A DNA stretch of 64,000 bases, taken from contig NC_134023.1 in NCBI RefSeq assembly GCF_040712315.1, forward strand, positions 69,910,757 to 69,974,756. The letters are read 5' to 3'. Shown one piece after another: positions 12,583 to 22,524 of this stretch. The stretch comes from Castanea sativa (Eukaryota; Streptophyta; Magnoliopsida; Fagales; Fagaceae). The position numbers and the translations under genes were made by a program. Under the pieces are notes generated by a model. That model was not told where the DNA came from. It ran no database searches and saw only the letters and a list, made by a program, of their open reading frames with translations. Each line of letters starts with the position of its first letter. Within the stretch, counting starts at the first letter, position 1.

Positions 12583-14715
12583 CTATAACAGACTGACAGA
12601 TTTATATTTACTTTGATTTAGAATTTTTCTGAAGTTTCAAAATTTTAAATAACTCTAAAACATTTCAAATTAAGATCTTTTTAACGAACATACCATAATA
12701 GAACAAATTAAGATCTTTTGAACGAACATACCATAATTAAGATCTCATGACTTCCCAGAACAAGATTTTTTTTCAAGTATACAATTTTGTTTTCAACACC
12801 GTTTCAGTGTATATTATTTTCTGTTATGCTCACCTGCTGTCCAATGTGTTTTATTATAGGCATTTAAATGATCTTCTGAGTCTCGAATTTTTATGTAAAA
12901 GTCTTCTTTTTTTTGTTCTTGTATCATGTGTTCTTGTATTTATATGATAAATATAATCACACAAGTTATTCCTTTGAAGGGTAAAAATATAAGCAATTCA
13001 GCCCTTGGTCAACCATCATTCCTAGAAGTTGGCTTCCAATCAGATATTTAAATTTGTGTGCAATGATGCTTCTATCTATTGAGAAACCTTATGCACGAAT
13101 CGGTATTTTGCCAGTTGAACATGTTTTTAATACATTTCTGCTTAATTTGTTTGCCTATAAACTCATGGCTACACCTGTTTTTTCTTTCCTTCAATTGTTG
13201 CAGTCTAAGAACTTACAATTTTTTTTGGCGTGCAAAGTTTTCATTTTATAGGCATTTACATGATCTCTTCACTCTCTACTATCAATGTAAAAGTCTATAT
13301 TTGTCTTTGCAGGCTGAGGACTTGAAATAAGTTTTTTTTAAGGTCCATTGGACAATTTTATTGACTTGATCCATTCAAAGAAGATAACAAAAGAAAATAG
13401 AAAGAACATTTTTGCAGTTGGTGATTCTTCTTCTTCTTTCCATTCATTATTTATAATTTTATTGTTGATTTGATTTTTGAGAAATTTTAAGCTTTTCAAT
13501 TACATACCAGAAGATATTTATTGTTTATCTAAGTATTATACATATGATTCTAAATGATAATATTCATTTGAGGGGCATAAAATTATATTAGGTTCTCTAT
13601 CTCGTACACACCTGTTTATGTATCAACCATGAGCCATCCTGTTTTTATTGCACTAAAAAAGACAGATTCTTGATGAGAAATAGTATATTTGTAAGCCCAA
13701 TTATAACAAACAACAAAGAAGCAAATGTACCCCTTTTTTATTTATTTATTTTTTAATATTATTAGTCATTGTTTCCAGCATAAAGACAAGCAACATTTTC
13801 AAAAGATCAAGCATGGCAGAAAAATATAAAATACATTGAAAGCTTGGAGTGCAATATAAAAGTCTGGAAGTCATCCAAGAAAATGTGCTTCTCAACAAAG
13901 GATGACATTTAGTGATTGTATTGAACATATCTGAAAACAGGAAACATCAATCACATAATCTTGCAAGATTTGGAATTCCATGACTTGAACTTGATTAAAA
14001 ATTCAGTACTTTCCTTGTGTCAGATCAAAAACAGGAAACATCAATCACATGGTAGCCAATAATATGTGGTTCTTGGGAAGAGTGATGCTTGAGATACATG
14101 CATGTTGTTTTGGGTTTGGAGTCTGGATGTCCTAATTTGTTTTTGTTTTATGCGTAGGGGCATGACATTTTGTAATTTTCTTTGTAGTTGTTTCAGATTT
14201 CGCTGGTCAAAATGGACTTTAGCTTGTATCTCCACTATGACATTCTCAGATCTGGTAAACATATTTTCGACTGGCCTTTACAGCATTATAGATGATTAAG
14301 TACGGGGGATCCTATAGCCCTTCTCTTATGTTTCTTTTTTGTTATGAAGATGCTGAAAAGGACGATTGCAAGAGCAGTAAGAGGCAATCTTATTGAGTTT
14401 CAGGTGGGAAAGGAAATTGAAATTTCAAACTTCATTATAGATGATCCCTGCATCATCTTCTATTGGAAATTTAACTTAGTTTGGTTATCTTAGTTTTCTG
14501 CTTCTTTGCATTGAGAAATTTCTGCATTAAGGAAGAATATGGGCATTAAATTCTATCAATATATATATATATATGGACATTAAATTAAAGTGCATTTAAC
14601 TACTTATTTTCTTTCTTACTTTAGTATGCTGATATAGGTGGTTTATATGTATGATAAATTGAAGTGCAATTTCCATTTATGTGTTTGATTTTGTTCAAAG
14701 TATCAAATATTTGCA
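12583..14715. repeat. Segmental duplication, copy B
   Basis: Same orientation and high similarity to 1-2320. Copy B lacks about 140 bases found in copy A at roughly 1993-2133; the break lies at a shared AATATGG, suggesting deletion between short direct repeats. An AT dinucleotide tract at 14558-14573 is longer than in copy A. No family-assignable coding sequence is present. The copies are separated by the TNL gene and the EF1-beta fragment, so the duplicated unit is probably larger than this block. Confidence 0.85.
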
Positions 14716-15689
14716 AAATTGTAGAGAAAAAAGACGTTATTTTATCCAATATATTTTCTTGTCCTTCCCTAATTCCCTTTGTCAGAGCAAAAAGAAGGTG
14801 GTGCCCTTTCTCGGATCCCAATTTTTACCATCCTGAATAATTCCCTTTTCAATTTTCTTATTACAAGGCTTTAATATTGTTTTTTGCAAATGCATTTGTA
14901 ATCATGTTAGCAAGTCAGTGATATGGAAGGTGGAGGAGCCTTGTCTCTGATCTATTTGTAATCATGCATTAAGACAAGTTATCACTTAACATGAAGCTTT
15001 ATCTGCTTCTATTTGAAGTTGAAATAAATCTTGTTCTTTTGCACTAGCTATGTGATACGCTTCTCTCCTATTTCTTGTAGTTCAATAGGCTAGACATGAT
15101 CTTAATTAAGGGGCCCTTTTGTATACTACTTACCTTTGATTCTGTACCCAAATTGAGTGGCATGATTTTCTGGTTTAAGTTATTTGTGTGTTTTATGTAG
15201 TTCTCAATATAATGGTGTTTAAAAAAACTGAGAGTCAAATTTCAATTCAGTTCAGACAAGGATTATCAGGAAATGACTTACCATAAAAATAAAATAAAAA
15301 ATGACCCATTAGATCATGAAGATATTGTCTGAGTTGTGTACAATATTCTTATACTTTTGTTATTCAGGTGTCACTTAGAATGAAAGACATCTGTGACATT
15401 ATGTACACAAATATGGGCAATTATATCATTTGTTTGTTAATAGATGGTATATATGCAAAGACATCTAATATAAATATAATAAAGCAGAAACATCTAGTGA
15501 GGCTCTGCCATGATTTTGAACCGTTTGTGAAATTTAAGATTTATAAGATAAAATGGTATAGTTGTAAAGGAGGGCTGGGGGGGGCGGGGGGCAGGGGCGG
15601 TGAAGACAGAGGAGGAGAAAGTAGAGCAAAGCCCCAAAGTTCAAGTCATTACACTAACTTTTATATATTTGTGTGGTTCTTTTAGGTGA
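14716..15689. other. Spacer between duplication and Myb/SANT pseudogene
   Basis: AT-rich sequence with no convincing gene. A frame at 15368-15685 has about 100 codons but no family resemblance, and its end is set by the G-rich tract. It could contain decayed upstream exons of the pseudogene at 15690-16560. Confidence 0.4.
15569..15600 (+). other. G-rich tract with quadruplex-forming pattern
   Basis: Five or more runs of 2-8 guanines occur within 32 bases (GGGGGGGGCGGGGGGCAGGGG inside a GGAGGGCT context), in otherwise AT-rich DNA. The pattern fits an intramolecular G-quadruplex on the plus strand. A function is not shown by the sequence. Confidence 0.6.
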
Positions 15690-16560
15690 AGAGAATGATC
15701 AATCCTTTGCCAATAATGAGCATGATGAAAGAGTATACAGGCATTACAAGTCTCCTCAATTAGAATGGCTTTTCTTGGGATGAAATTTGCAAAACAGTGG
15801 TACTGTGGCAGCTGATGTTTAGCTTTGGGAAGCTTATATCAAGGTGCCATTCTATCCCATTAGTAATTTTGCTTGGATAAAGGGTTTTCCTCTAGTTATC
15901 ACTAAAGAGCACCCCAAAGCATAGCATACAAACTTGTATATTTTTCCCCTTTGATGAAATGATATTACTTCTGTACTCATTTAGTAAACTGAGTGTTTTT
16001 TTGGGAAACATGAGATGAAGAATATATGATCATATTGATTCTATAATAATCAATGAACTGGATAATATTTTGTAGCTTTCGTTTAAAAATGACATTTTGC
16101 AGGAACATTTGGATTTGTGCTTGATTTATGGTAATGAAAGTCAGAATGGAAGATCAAGTTCGTTTGGACATGAAAATGGAGGTCAACAATAATGGCCTTT
16201 GGATGGGATTGACGATAACTTGGGATATGCAATATCCAGCTAGGGAGTTTGAAATATCTTATCAGGGGAAAAATGAAAGTCTGCAACTTCTTAAGACTCA
16301 GCATGTTCTGAAAAATTTCATAGATCATCAAGGGAGAGATACGAGAAGCACTTGAGGAAAGGCCATGAGTAGTCAAAACAAATGTGGGTACCGGGAAGGA
16401 CAAAGAGTTCAATTGAATAGAATGTATTGATACAACATTTCAAATTGTTCCAGAAATAGATGAGAAGCTCTTTTTGGAGGGATTTTGAACTCTTAGAAGA
16501 TGAGAGAATGGCCACAAAATTTGCAGCGAGGAAATGGTTATTGAGAATGGTTTGACAGGA
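15690..16560 (+). pseudogene. Myb/SANT-like DNA-binding domain protein (Myb_DNA-bind_3 type), decayed
   Basis: Three conserved blocks of this plant family occur in order. Near 15735-15790 the frame reads GITSLLN, a stop where Gln is usual, then NGFSWDEICKTVV. A shift later gives VAAD, a stop, then LWEAYIKV (15808-15845), matching the family's VWDAYIK motif. Near 16430-16555 are FQIVPEIDEKLFLEGF and, after another shift, ELLEDERMATKFAARKWLLR, which is the family's C-terminal block, followed by a stop. Several in-frame stops and frameshifts make it a pseudogene. Related proteins include transcription-factor-like and Harbinger-associated MYB proteins; I cannot tell which. The N-terminal MYB helix region was not located. 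Confidence 0.65.
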
Positions 16561-17400
16561 CATCTAGTTTGCTTGTCAAATTGGGATATAATTTAGATTT
16601 GGTTTCAGAGTTTTGTCAATGTAAATAAGATCCAATTTTAGAGTAAAAATATTTTTGGAATAGAATTTCTTGCTTGATTGATTGTTATATTTATACCCAA
16701 ATCATTTTCAAGTGTTCAAGGTTTTAATAGGAAGTCAGTTTGATTTTGTTGGGAGTACCTGCAGCTGCATGGTGATGTTTACTGTCTTGCTTCATTGATG
16801 AAAAAGTAACTAAGTTTATATTAAATATTAACTTGTCACTATCATTCTCTAGGCTTGAGACTTGGGATAACCCAAAACTAGAAGACAAAAGTAATTGAAC
16901 GTACTTTCAATTACTTGTACACTGATTTACTTTTTTAAGGCATCCTGTACTTACAAATTATAAAAATAATAATAAAAATTGTCATTCGACTTTTATAAAC
17001 TTATTTTTAGGTGGTTTGGGCTCAACCCCCAAGTGTGTTTGGGCTAATGTTTGTAGAATTTGTCTACCTATCTCTTTTATTCACCTAGCAATAAATAAAT
17101 AATAATACTACCAGAGTACCAGTAAGTATAAGCAAATTTCATGCTAAAATGGCAAAGTGGGTGTTGTTTGCACCCAATGCATTATACATATATAACCTCT
17201 TTGGCATTTCTGCCTTTTGGATCTCTAAGAACAACAACTCAAACAATTTATACTTGTGGCCCAGTATGTCAAAATTTACCCTATTTGTCAAATTGTATAT
17301 TATTTATTATCAAAAAACTGTAAAAAATTGTGTCATTTTTGTCTTAATGTGGATCGTTTCATTTACATATATGAGTTCAATAAACATTATGCGGCTTGCA
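16561..17400. other. Intergenic, nothing recognised
   Basis: AT-rich sequence without supported coding or repeat structure beyond short A/T tracts. Confidence 0.5.
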
Positions 17401-17505
17401 GTGTAAACTCAAGTAGTATACTCAATGACTCTGGATTGGATGCAATAACATTAGTGTAAACTCAAGTAGTAGACTCAATGACTCTGGATTGGATGCAATA
17501 ACATA
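17401..17505. repeat. 53-bp tandem duplication
   Basis: Two adjacent copies (17401-17453 and 17454-17505) begin GTGTAAACTCAAGTAGTA and differ at about one position, showing recent tandem duplication. Confidence 0.92.
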
Positions 17506-17709
17506 GAAGTACTGGTAAGAGCATTTGCATTTGACTACTCAATAGGTTAGTCCAGCCCAAATATGCCAAGAAAGCCCAATAAATTGACCCACATTGGACT
17601 AGCAACCTAATAACAAATATTTATGCAAGCTACACTAGTCATCCAGACATAATTGGCATTGTAGCAACAATTACATTTTTTTTATATTCATTTTCTTCCT
17701 CCATACCTG

Positions 17710-18051
17710 AGCTGTTTGGTAGTAGTTGGTTGCGAGTGTGGGTAGCGGCATGGGCAAAGGTGTGCGGTGCAATGTGGCATAGTGGGATTGACGTGTGCAT
17801 TGGTAAAGAGAAAGTGAGGGAAAAAGTAAAGAGTAAGACTAAAAAAACCAAGAAAATTAATTAATTTATATATTACTAAAAGCTGTTTGGTAGTAGTTGG
17901 TTGCGAATGTGGGTAGCGGCATGGGCAAAGGTGTGCGGTGCAATGTGGCATAGTGGGATTGACATGTGCATTGGTAAAGAGAAAGTGAGGGAAAAAGTAA
18001 AAAGTAAGACTAAAAAACCAAGAAAATTAATCAATTTATATATTACTAAAA
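17710..18051. repeat. 171-bp tandem duplication ending in Helitron-like 5' terminus
   Basis: Two copies, 17710-17880 and 17881-18051, start AGCTGTTTGGTAGTAGTTGG and differ by only a few bases. Each ends in TTTATATATTACTAAAA. Only the second copy continues into CTGAAACGTAACATTT, the longer Helitron-type 5' sequence. The frames of about 70-87 codons on the minus strand here are products of the repeat, not genes. Confidence 0.9.
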
Positions 18052-19228
18052 ACTGAAACGTAACATTTAATATTGCTACACTCTCATTGAACCACATTAT
18101 GTCATTTTCATTTTTTTTCCTCTTAATTTCTCCGATAATTTTAAAATACTTTTACTAAAATTTTTCCCTAATCTATATATTATTAAAAAGAAAATGATTT
18201 CTAGTCATATCTCCACCATAAAGCCCAATCTTTATGGCTTCAATTATGTCCAGCATAAAGCCCAAAAAATGAATTTTATGTTGCTGTCCACCATAAGGTC
18301 CAAATCCAAACCTTCCTTCTTCTTCTTCAATTATTCTTTTAACGCCAACCCTTTCTTCTTCTTCAGACCTTTTAGCTTGACTAACGCCAACATCTCTCTC
18401 TTCCAAAGATAGTTTCAAAACTTCAAACCTTTGGCTTTCTAATGCCAACCTCTCTCTTCCCTCCTTCGTCTCTTCCTCTCCTTATTTAAATGAATCACTC
18501 CTTCATACCTCATTACTATTTCCTCTCCTTTTGCTCTTCCTATCTTTCACGGTTTCAAAACTTCATAACGACGGCTTTCTCTTCCCTCCTCCGTCTCTTT
18601 CTTGAAGAAGAGTTCAAAAATACTGACAGAATGTGGATGATTCACTTCAGGTATTTACATCAGAAATTTCACCTTTGCATTTTCTTAGTCATACAAGTCT
18701 GGGCACTTTGTTCATGTTTCGTTTGAGAGTGTTTCTTCTAAATGATTAGCTCAGATTGATGGATTTAAATCCCTGTAATGGGTTTTGCTAATTTCAATTA
18801 TTGGCTTCATTGCTCTCTCTCTTTTGTATTTCAGTAATTCAGTCAACACTCTGTTTCCTATCCATTTTCTTCTGCGAGAGGCAAATTGGTCTGAACACAG
18901 GCCCAAGTTCAAGGCCAACATCAACTTTAATGGCGATGAGTTGTTAGCTTCCTCCTCTGTATGAGCCATCGATATCTACATCAGCTACAAGGTCTAACTA
19001 TCAAGTTGAGGTATACTTAAATTTAATTTTCTATGTTTATTTTAAAAAATGAGGGTTAATTCTTTTGTGTTTTTCTGTTTGGGTATTGAGTTTATAGTCT
19101 GCAATTTTTTTGTATTTTTAGTTGTTATTCGCTGGAGAGAAAAGCTTAGAAATTAGGGTAAGGAAAATTACCCCAAGCTGTAATCATTTTTATTAGGCTT
19201 ATATCAAGTTGATGATATATATAGAGAT
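18032..19228 (+). mobile_element. Helitron-like 5' ends and spacer
   Basis: Two plus-strand sequences resemble the 5' ends of the Helitron family seen at 43472-45414 and 60955-63336. One starts near 18032 (TCAATTTATATATTACTAAAA, continuing with AACATTTAATATTGCTACA). The other is at 18173, preceded by A (TCTATATATTATTAAAAAG). I did not find a convincing 3' hairpin and CTRR end, so the extent is uncertain. The stretch 18190-18960 is less AT-biased and could hold captured gene fragments (a frame reads REANWSEHRPKFKANINFNG near 18870), but I cannot identify the source. Confidence 0.35.
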
Positions 19229-20875
19229 GGGTTCAACTTACTAGCGTAACCTTTTAGAATTATACATTTTCTACACCATTGAATATGAGTTGATCTAACA
19301 GTAAAAAAAAATTACTCTTTAATACTGATTATAATATCATTTATTCTAATTACAATCTCATTTATTATTCCTTACTTATAAATTTCCATACTTATCTCTT
19401 GTTCCCAAAAACGTTCTCTACCTACCTTCCCTCATCTGCTCCTCCTTATTATTATTATTATTATTATTTTTTTGTAGATAAATCTAATCTTATGCATTCC
19501 AAAATATGTTAACTACATCATTTTGTGTAAACTTTTTGATTATTAAAATCTAGATGCCGTTATACTACACTTTAATTTTCGCTGTGATCATGTTATTAGT
19601 TCACGTAGAACTAAGGAACAAAGGAGTAGAAGAGAAGCTTAAAGGAGATATTGTTAGCCATTGTACCATGTACTTTACTTATTGTTGTGTGTACACACGC
19701 TTATTGTTTAACATATCTAGACTTGGTGTTAAGTTTAGGTACTTGATCCTATAGAAATATCTTGTATATTCAAGGGCTGCCACTAATTTTAGATTTTTCG
19801 GGGTTAAGAAAAACTTCCTGATGATGCCGAAGAAAACACCAGTAAGCTGCGAACACTCTCCAGATCGAAGCAACACCTGCGAAGAGAAAATAGAAGACCG
19901 AACAGAGAGCACCGGTGTGGTGCCGGCCAAAAACCCTCCGATGATCAAGTTAGAGTCTTTTAAACAACCCTAGAGTGCCAGAGTTGAGATAACTGTGCGT
20001 ACCTTTGGGTCATGAGGGTTTTGGGGTATATATAGTGGTATGGAACCGAAATAAACGCCTTGGTGAAGAAGTACTTTCCTTTTAGGAGAGTAGTTTGTGG
20101 ATTTTCGCATATCATATAGAGCCCTTTTCCTTATAAGAATCTTCTTGACTAAGGTCGAACGTGTAGCGTAAGAATTTTCCTTATATTCAAGTATGTAGAA
20201 GTCAAGGTAGGTTAAGAATGAAGGTTGGATTACTTCTTCAACTTTTACCTGCTAAGGTCGTCAGCCTACGTGTGCCTCCTACATTGTCGTCAGCCTACGT
20301 ATGTCTTCAAAAAGGCCGTCAGCTAAGGACCTTCACTATCAAGGTTGTCAGCCTTGACTTTGTTAGCTTGATACTTCAGCCTAACGCCGTCACGTAAAGG
20401 GTGTGGCCTCGAACGTTAAAAGAAGGCGTCCTAATGACAATGGCTGTCGGGTTCTATATTCCCGTCAACCTTCTTAATGTACTGACAACTTGTAAAAAAC
20501 ATCACTATCACTTCCCACAAATTTAATTAAAGGCAGAAAGTTGGTGGCTAGCGGCGGTGGAACCTTGCAGCCGAAGGCGGTGGAATCTTGTGGATGATGG
20601 GTGGAGATGGTGGAACCCTTTGGCCATGGACGTGGAGGAGAGAACAAATGAGGGTAGAGAGTTGAATAGGAGGAAAGAGTAGATGAGGGAAGATAGATAG
20701 AGAACGTATAGAACGTTTTTGGGGAGTAGAGATAAGTATGGAAATTTTTAATTAAAGGATAATAAATGAGATGGTACATCAGAATAAATGACAATGTAAT
20801 TGACATTAATGAGTTCTGTTTTGACCATTAGATCTACTTAAATTAAAGGGTATACTCATTAGGTGTAACTTGAAC

Positions 20876-20877
<2 letters not shown>
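19229..20877. mobile_element. Long-TIR element, non-autonomous
   Basis: The left 218 bases (19229-19446, starting GGGTTCAACTTAC) and the reverse complement of the right end (20877 back to about 20650, starting GGGTTCAAGTTAC) are similar throughout. They share blocks such as CCATACTTATCTCT, CCCAAAAACGTTCT and TTCCCTCATCT. This is the layout of a DNA transposon with long terminal inverted repeats, about 1.65 kb. The flanks are TA-rich, so no target duplication can be read. There is no transposase; the inside holds an LTR-like insert. Confidence 0.7.
19819..20468 (-). mobile_element. Solo LTR (Ty3/gypsy type), nested
   Basis: Read on the minus strand, it starts TGACGGGAATATAGAACC at 20468. A TATA box (CTATATATACC) lies mid-way near 20025-20036. 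The U5-like end carries CATCGGAGGGTTTTTGGCCGG and finishes at a CA near 19819. That U5 style is common in plant Ty3/gypsy LTRs. GTCGTCAGCC-type motifs repeat in the U3 part (20250-20360). No internal retroelement sequence follows, so it is a solo LTR inside the long-TIR element. A clean 5-bp target duplication was not found. Confidence 0.55.

Positions 20878-20907
<30 letters not shown>
20878..20907. repeat. AT dinucleotide microsatellite
   Basis: About 15 AT units immediately abut the right end of the long-TIR element. Confidence 0.9.
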
Positions 20908-20910
<3 letters not shown>

Positions 20911-22524
20911 CAGCGATTTTGTAAAGAAGCAAATAAATAAATAAAGAGGATGTCATGCAACAATTGAGTGGGGTATATTTCTCTATTCTGATTCTTTGTG
21001 ATTTGTGAGAGCTTTTTTGGAGTATTTGAAGTTTGTGAAAGTGCCTCTATATTACTTTTCTATTTTTCATATTTATTAGTGAAAATTTCCCCTTGTCAAT
21101 GCCTATAAATGATTTAGGACAAAATTTAGTTACAAAATTGATTACAGCTTAAGGATACAACTTTACTTAATATATATATTAATTGAAGGTAAATTTTGAT
21201 AAATCCACAATTTGATTATATCTTCTTCTTATATTCTCCATACTTGTAAAATTTCTAAAAAATTAAATATCAATAACTATATCATCAATAAATTGTTTAA
21301 ATGACAAGTTTTTGTAGTTTAAAATTATGCATAAAATATAATCTTATAAATTATATAGTAAATAATATCTAGTTGATACAAAATTTGACATGTGTATTAG
21401 AAGCATAAAGAATATGCAATCCAACGGTTAGATTTTTGTCTTGCACTTATTTGTTCGTCCTTGCAATTGTTGAGTGCTTCGATTAATAAATTTTCTGATC
21501 ACGTATATTCCGCATTAAGTGTGTTTAGATTAAAATTAATCATACCGTAATTAAAATTGAGAGTCTGAACTAGCTCTAGCATTTACATTATCAAGCTTTC
21601 ATTGCAGGCTAAACCCCATTATATCAAAACTAGTGTTTAGTGACCATTTCTTGTCCTAACAGATTTGGAAGGGTGTTCTGTTAAACGGACGTGGCGTATG
21701 CCACCTTACAGAAAAAGTTCCTCATCTTTTTTATTCAGTTTCTTCTTTCTTTGTTTTAGTGTTTACAGATGCTTTTTCTTTTTGTTTGGCAATTTAAGTT
21801 AAGCTTTTTGTCTCACTTCTCCGCCAACCCCCCGCCCCAAAAAAAAGTTAATAATAAAACATTAAAACTAGTTGTTTTCTGAAAACTAATTTAGCAAATA
21901 AACTATTGAAAACTATGGGATACAAAACTAGTTGTATCATGTATGACATATGATTTGAATTTTTCCATTTTGAGAATTCAAATTTTCTTTGACTACAATG
22001 TTTCGTTTCCTTCGTCTATTAAAATTTAAAGTTGGATGACAAAAATGATTGACGGAGTTTTTTTTTTTTTTTTTTTTTCAATATAAAATTTAAATTTGAA
22101 CATCATGTTTGACTTGATTTTTTCAAGGAATAATTATTATGAATCTCGATCCCCTTGGATTGCAGTTCTTACAGTTACAAATCCAAATCAACCCACATGC
22201 AAGTACGCTTTAATTCCACAGAAAATTACAGCAAGAACAATTTAACAAACCCAAGAAAAAAAAAAGTCAAATTGAACTAGGAATCCAAAATTACAACTAC
22301 GAAGGTGAAAGACACAAAGGGATAATAGGCATGAAACAAGGGAACCTTGTATCCAAGAACAAAGGACAGTGCCAAAGACAAATGCATAAGGGAAACCAAC
22401 CACCGATCAGCCTGAATCTGATACCATAATACAAATAAGAATAGGTGTGGCGCCTCACCTTTAAAAGAGGTTGCTCAACACTTAGTTATTTACAAAGTTA
22501 CCCATTATCATCAATCTCAGATGC
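20908..22524. other. 3' flank of first receptor kinase, with NAK-kinase remnant
   Basis: 20930-21110 matches 30400-30565, and 21690-22524 matches parts of 31206-32172; both regions are downstream flanks of receptor kinase genes. At 21611-21675 is a small remnant (CCCCATTATATCAAAACTAG, then GACCATTTCTTGTCCTAACA) of the last coding exon of the NAK-type kinase at 48138-48232, with about 22 bases lost inside. No gene is otherwise seen. Confidence 0.65.

Noticed and set aside
17639..18097. Minus-strand frames with repeated peptide blocks (PHCTAHLCPC)
   Set aside because: The repetition is caused by the 171-base DNA duplication; there is no start context, splice structure or family match.
19215..20890. 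Target-site duplication for the long-TIR element
   Set aside because: Both flanks are AT-rich microsatellite-like sequence and no matching pair could be defended.
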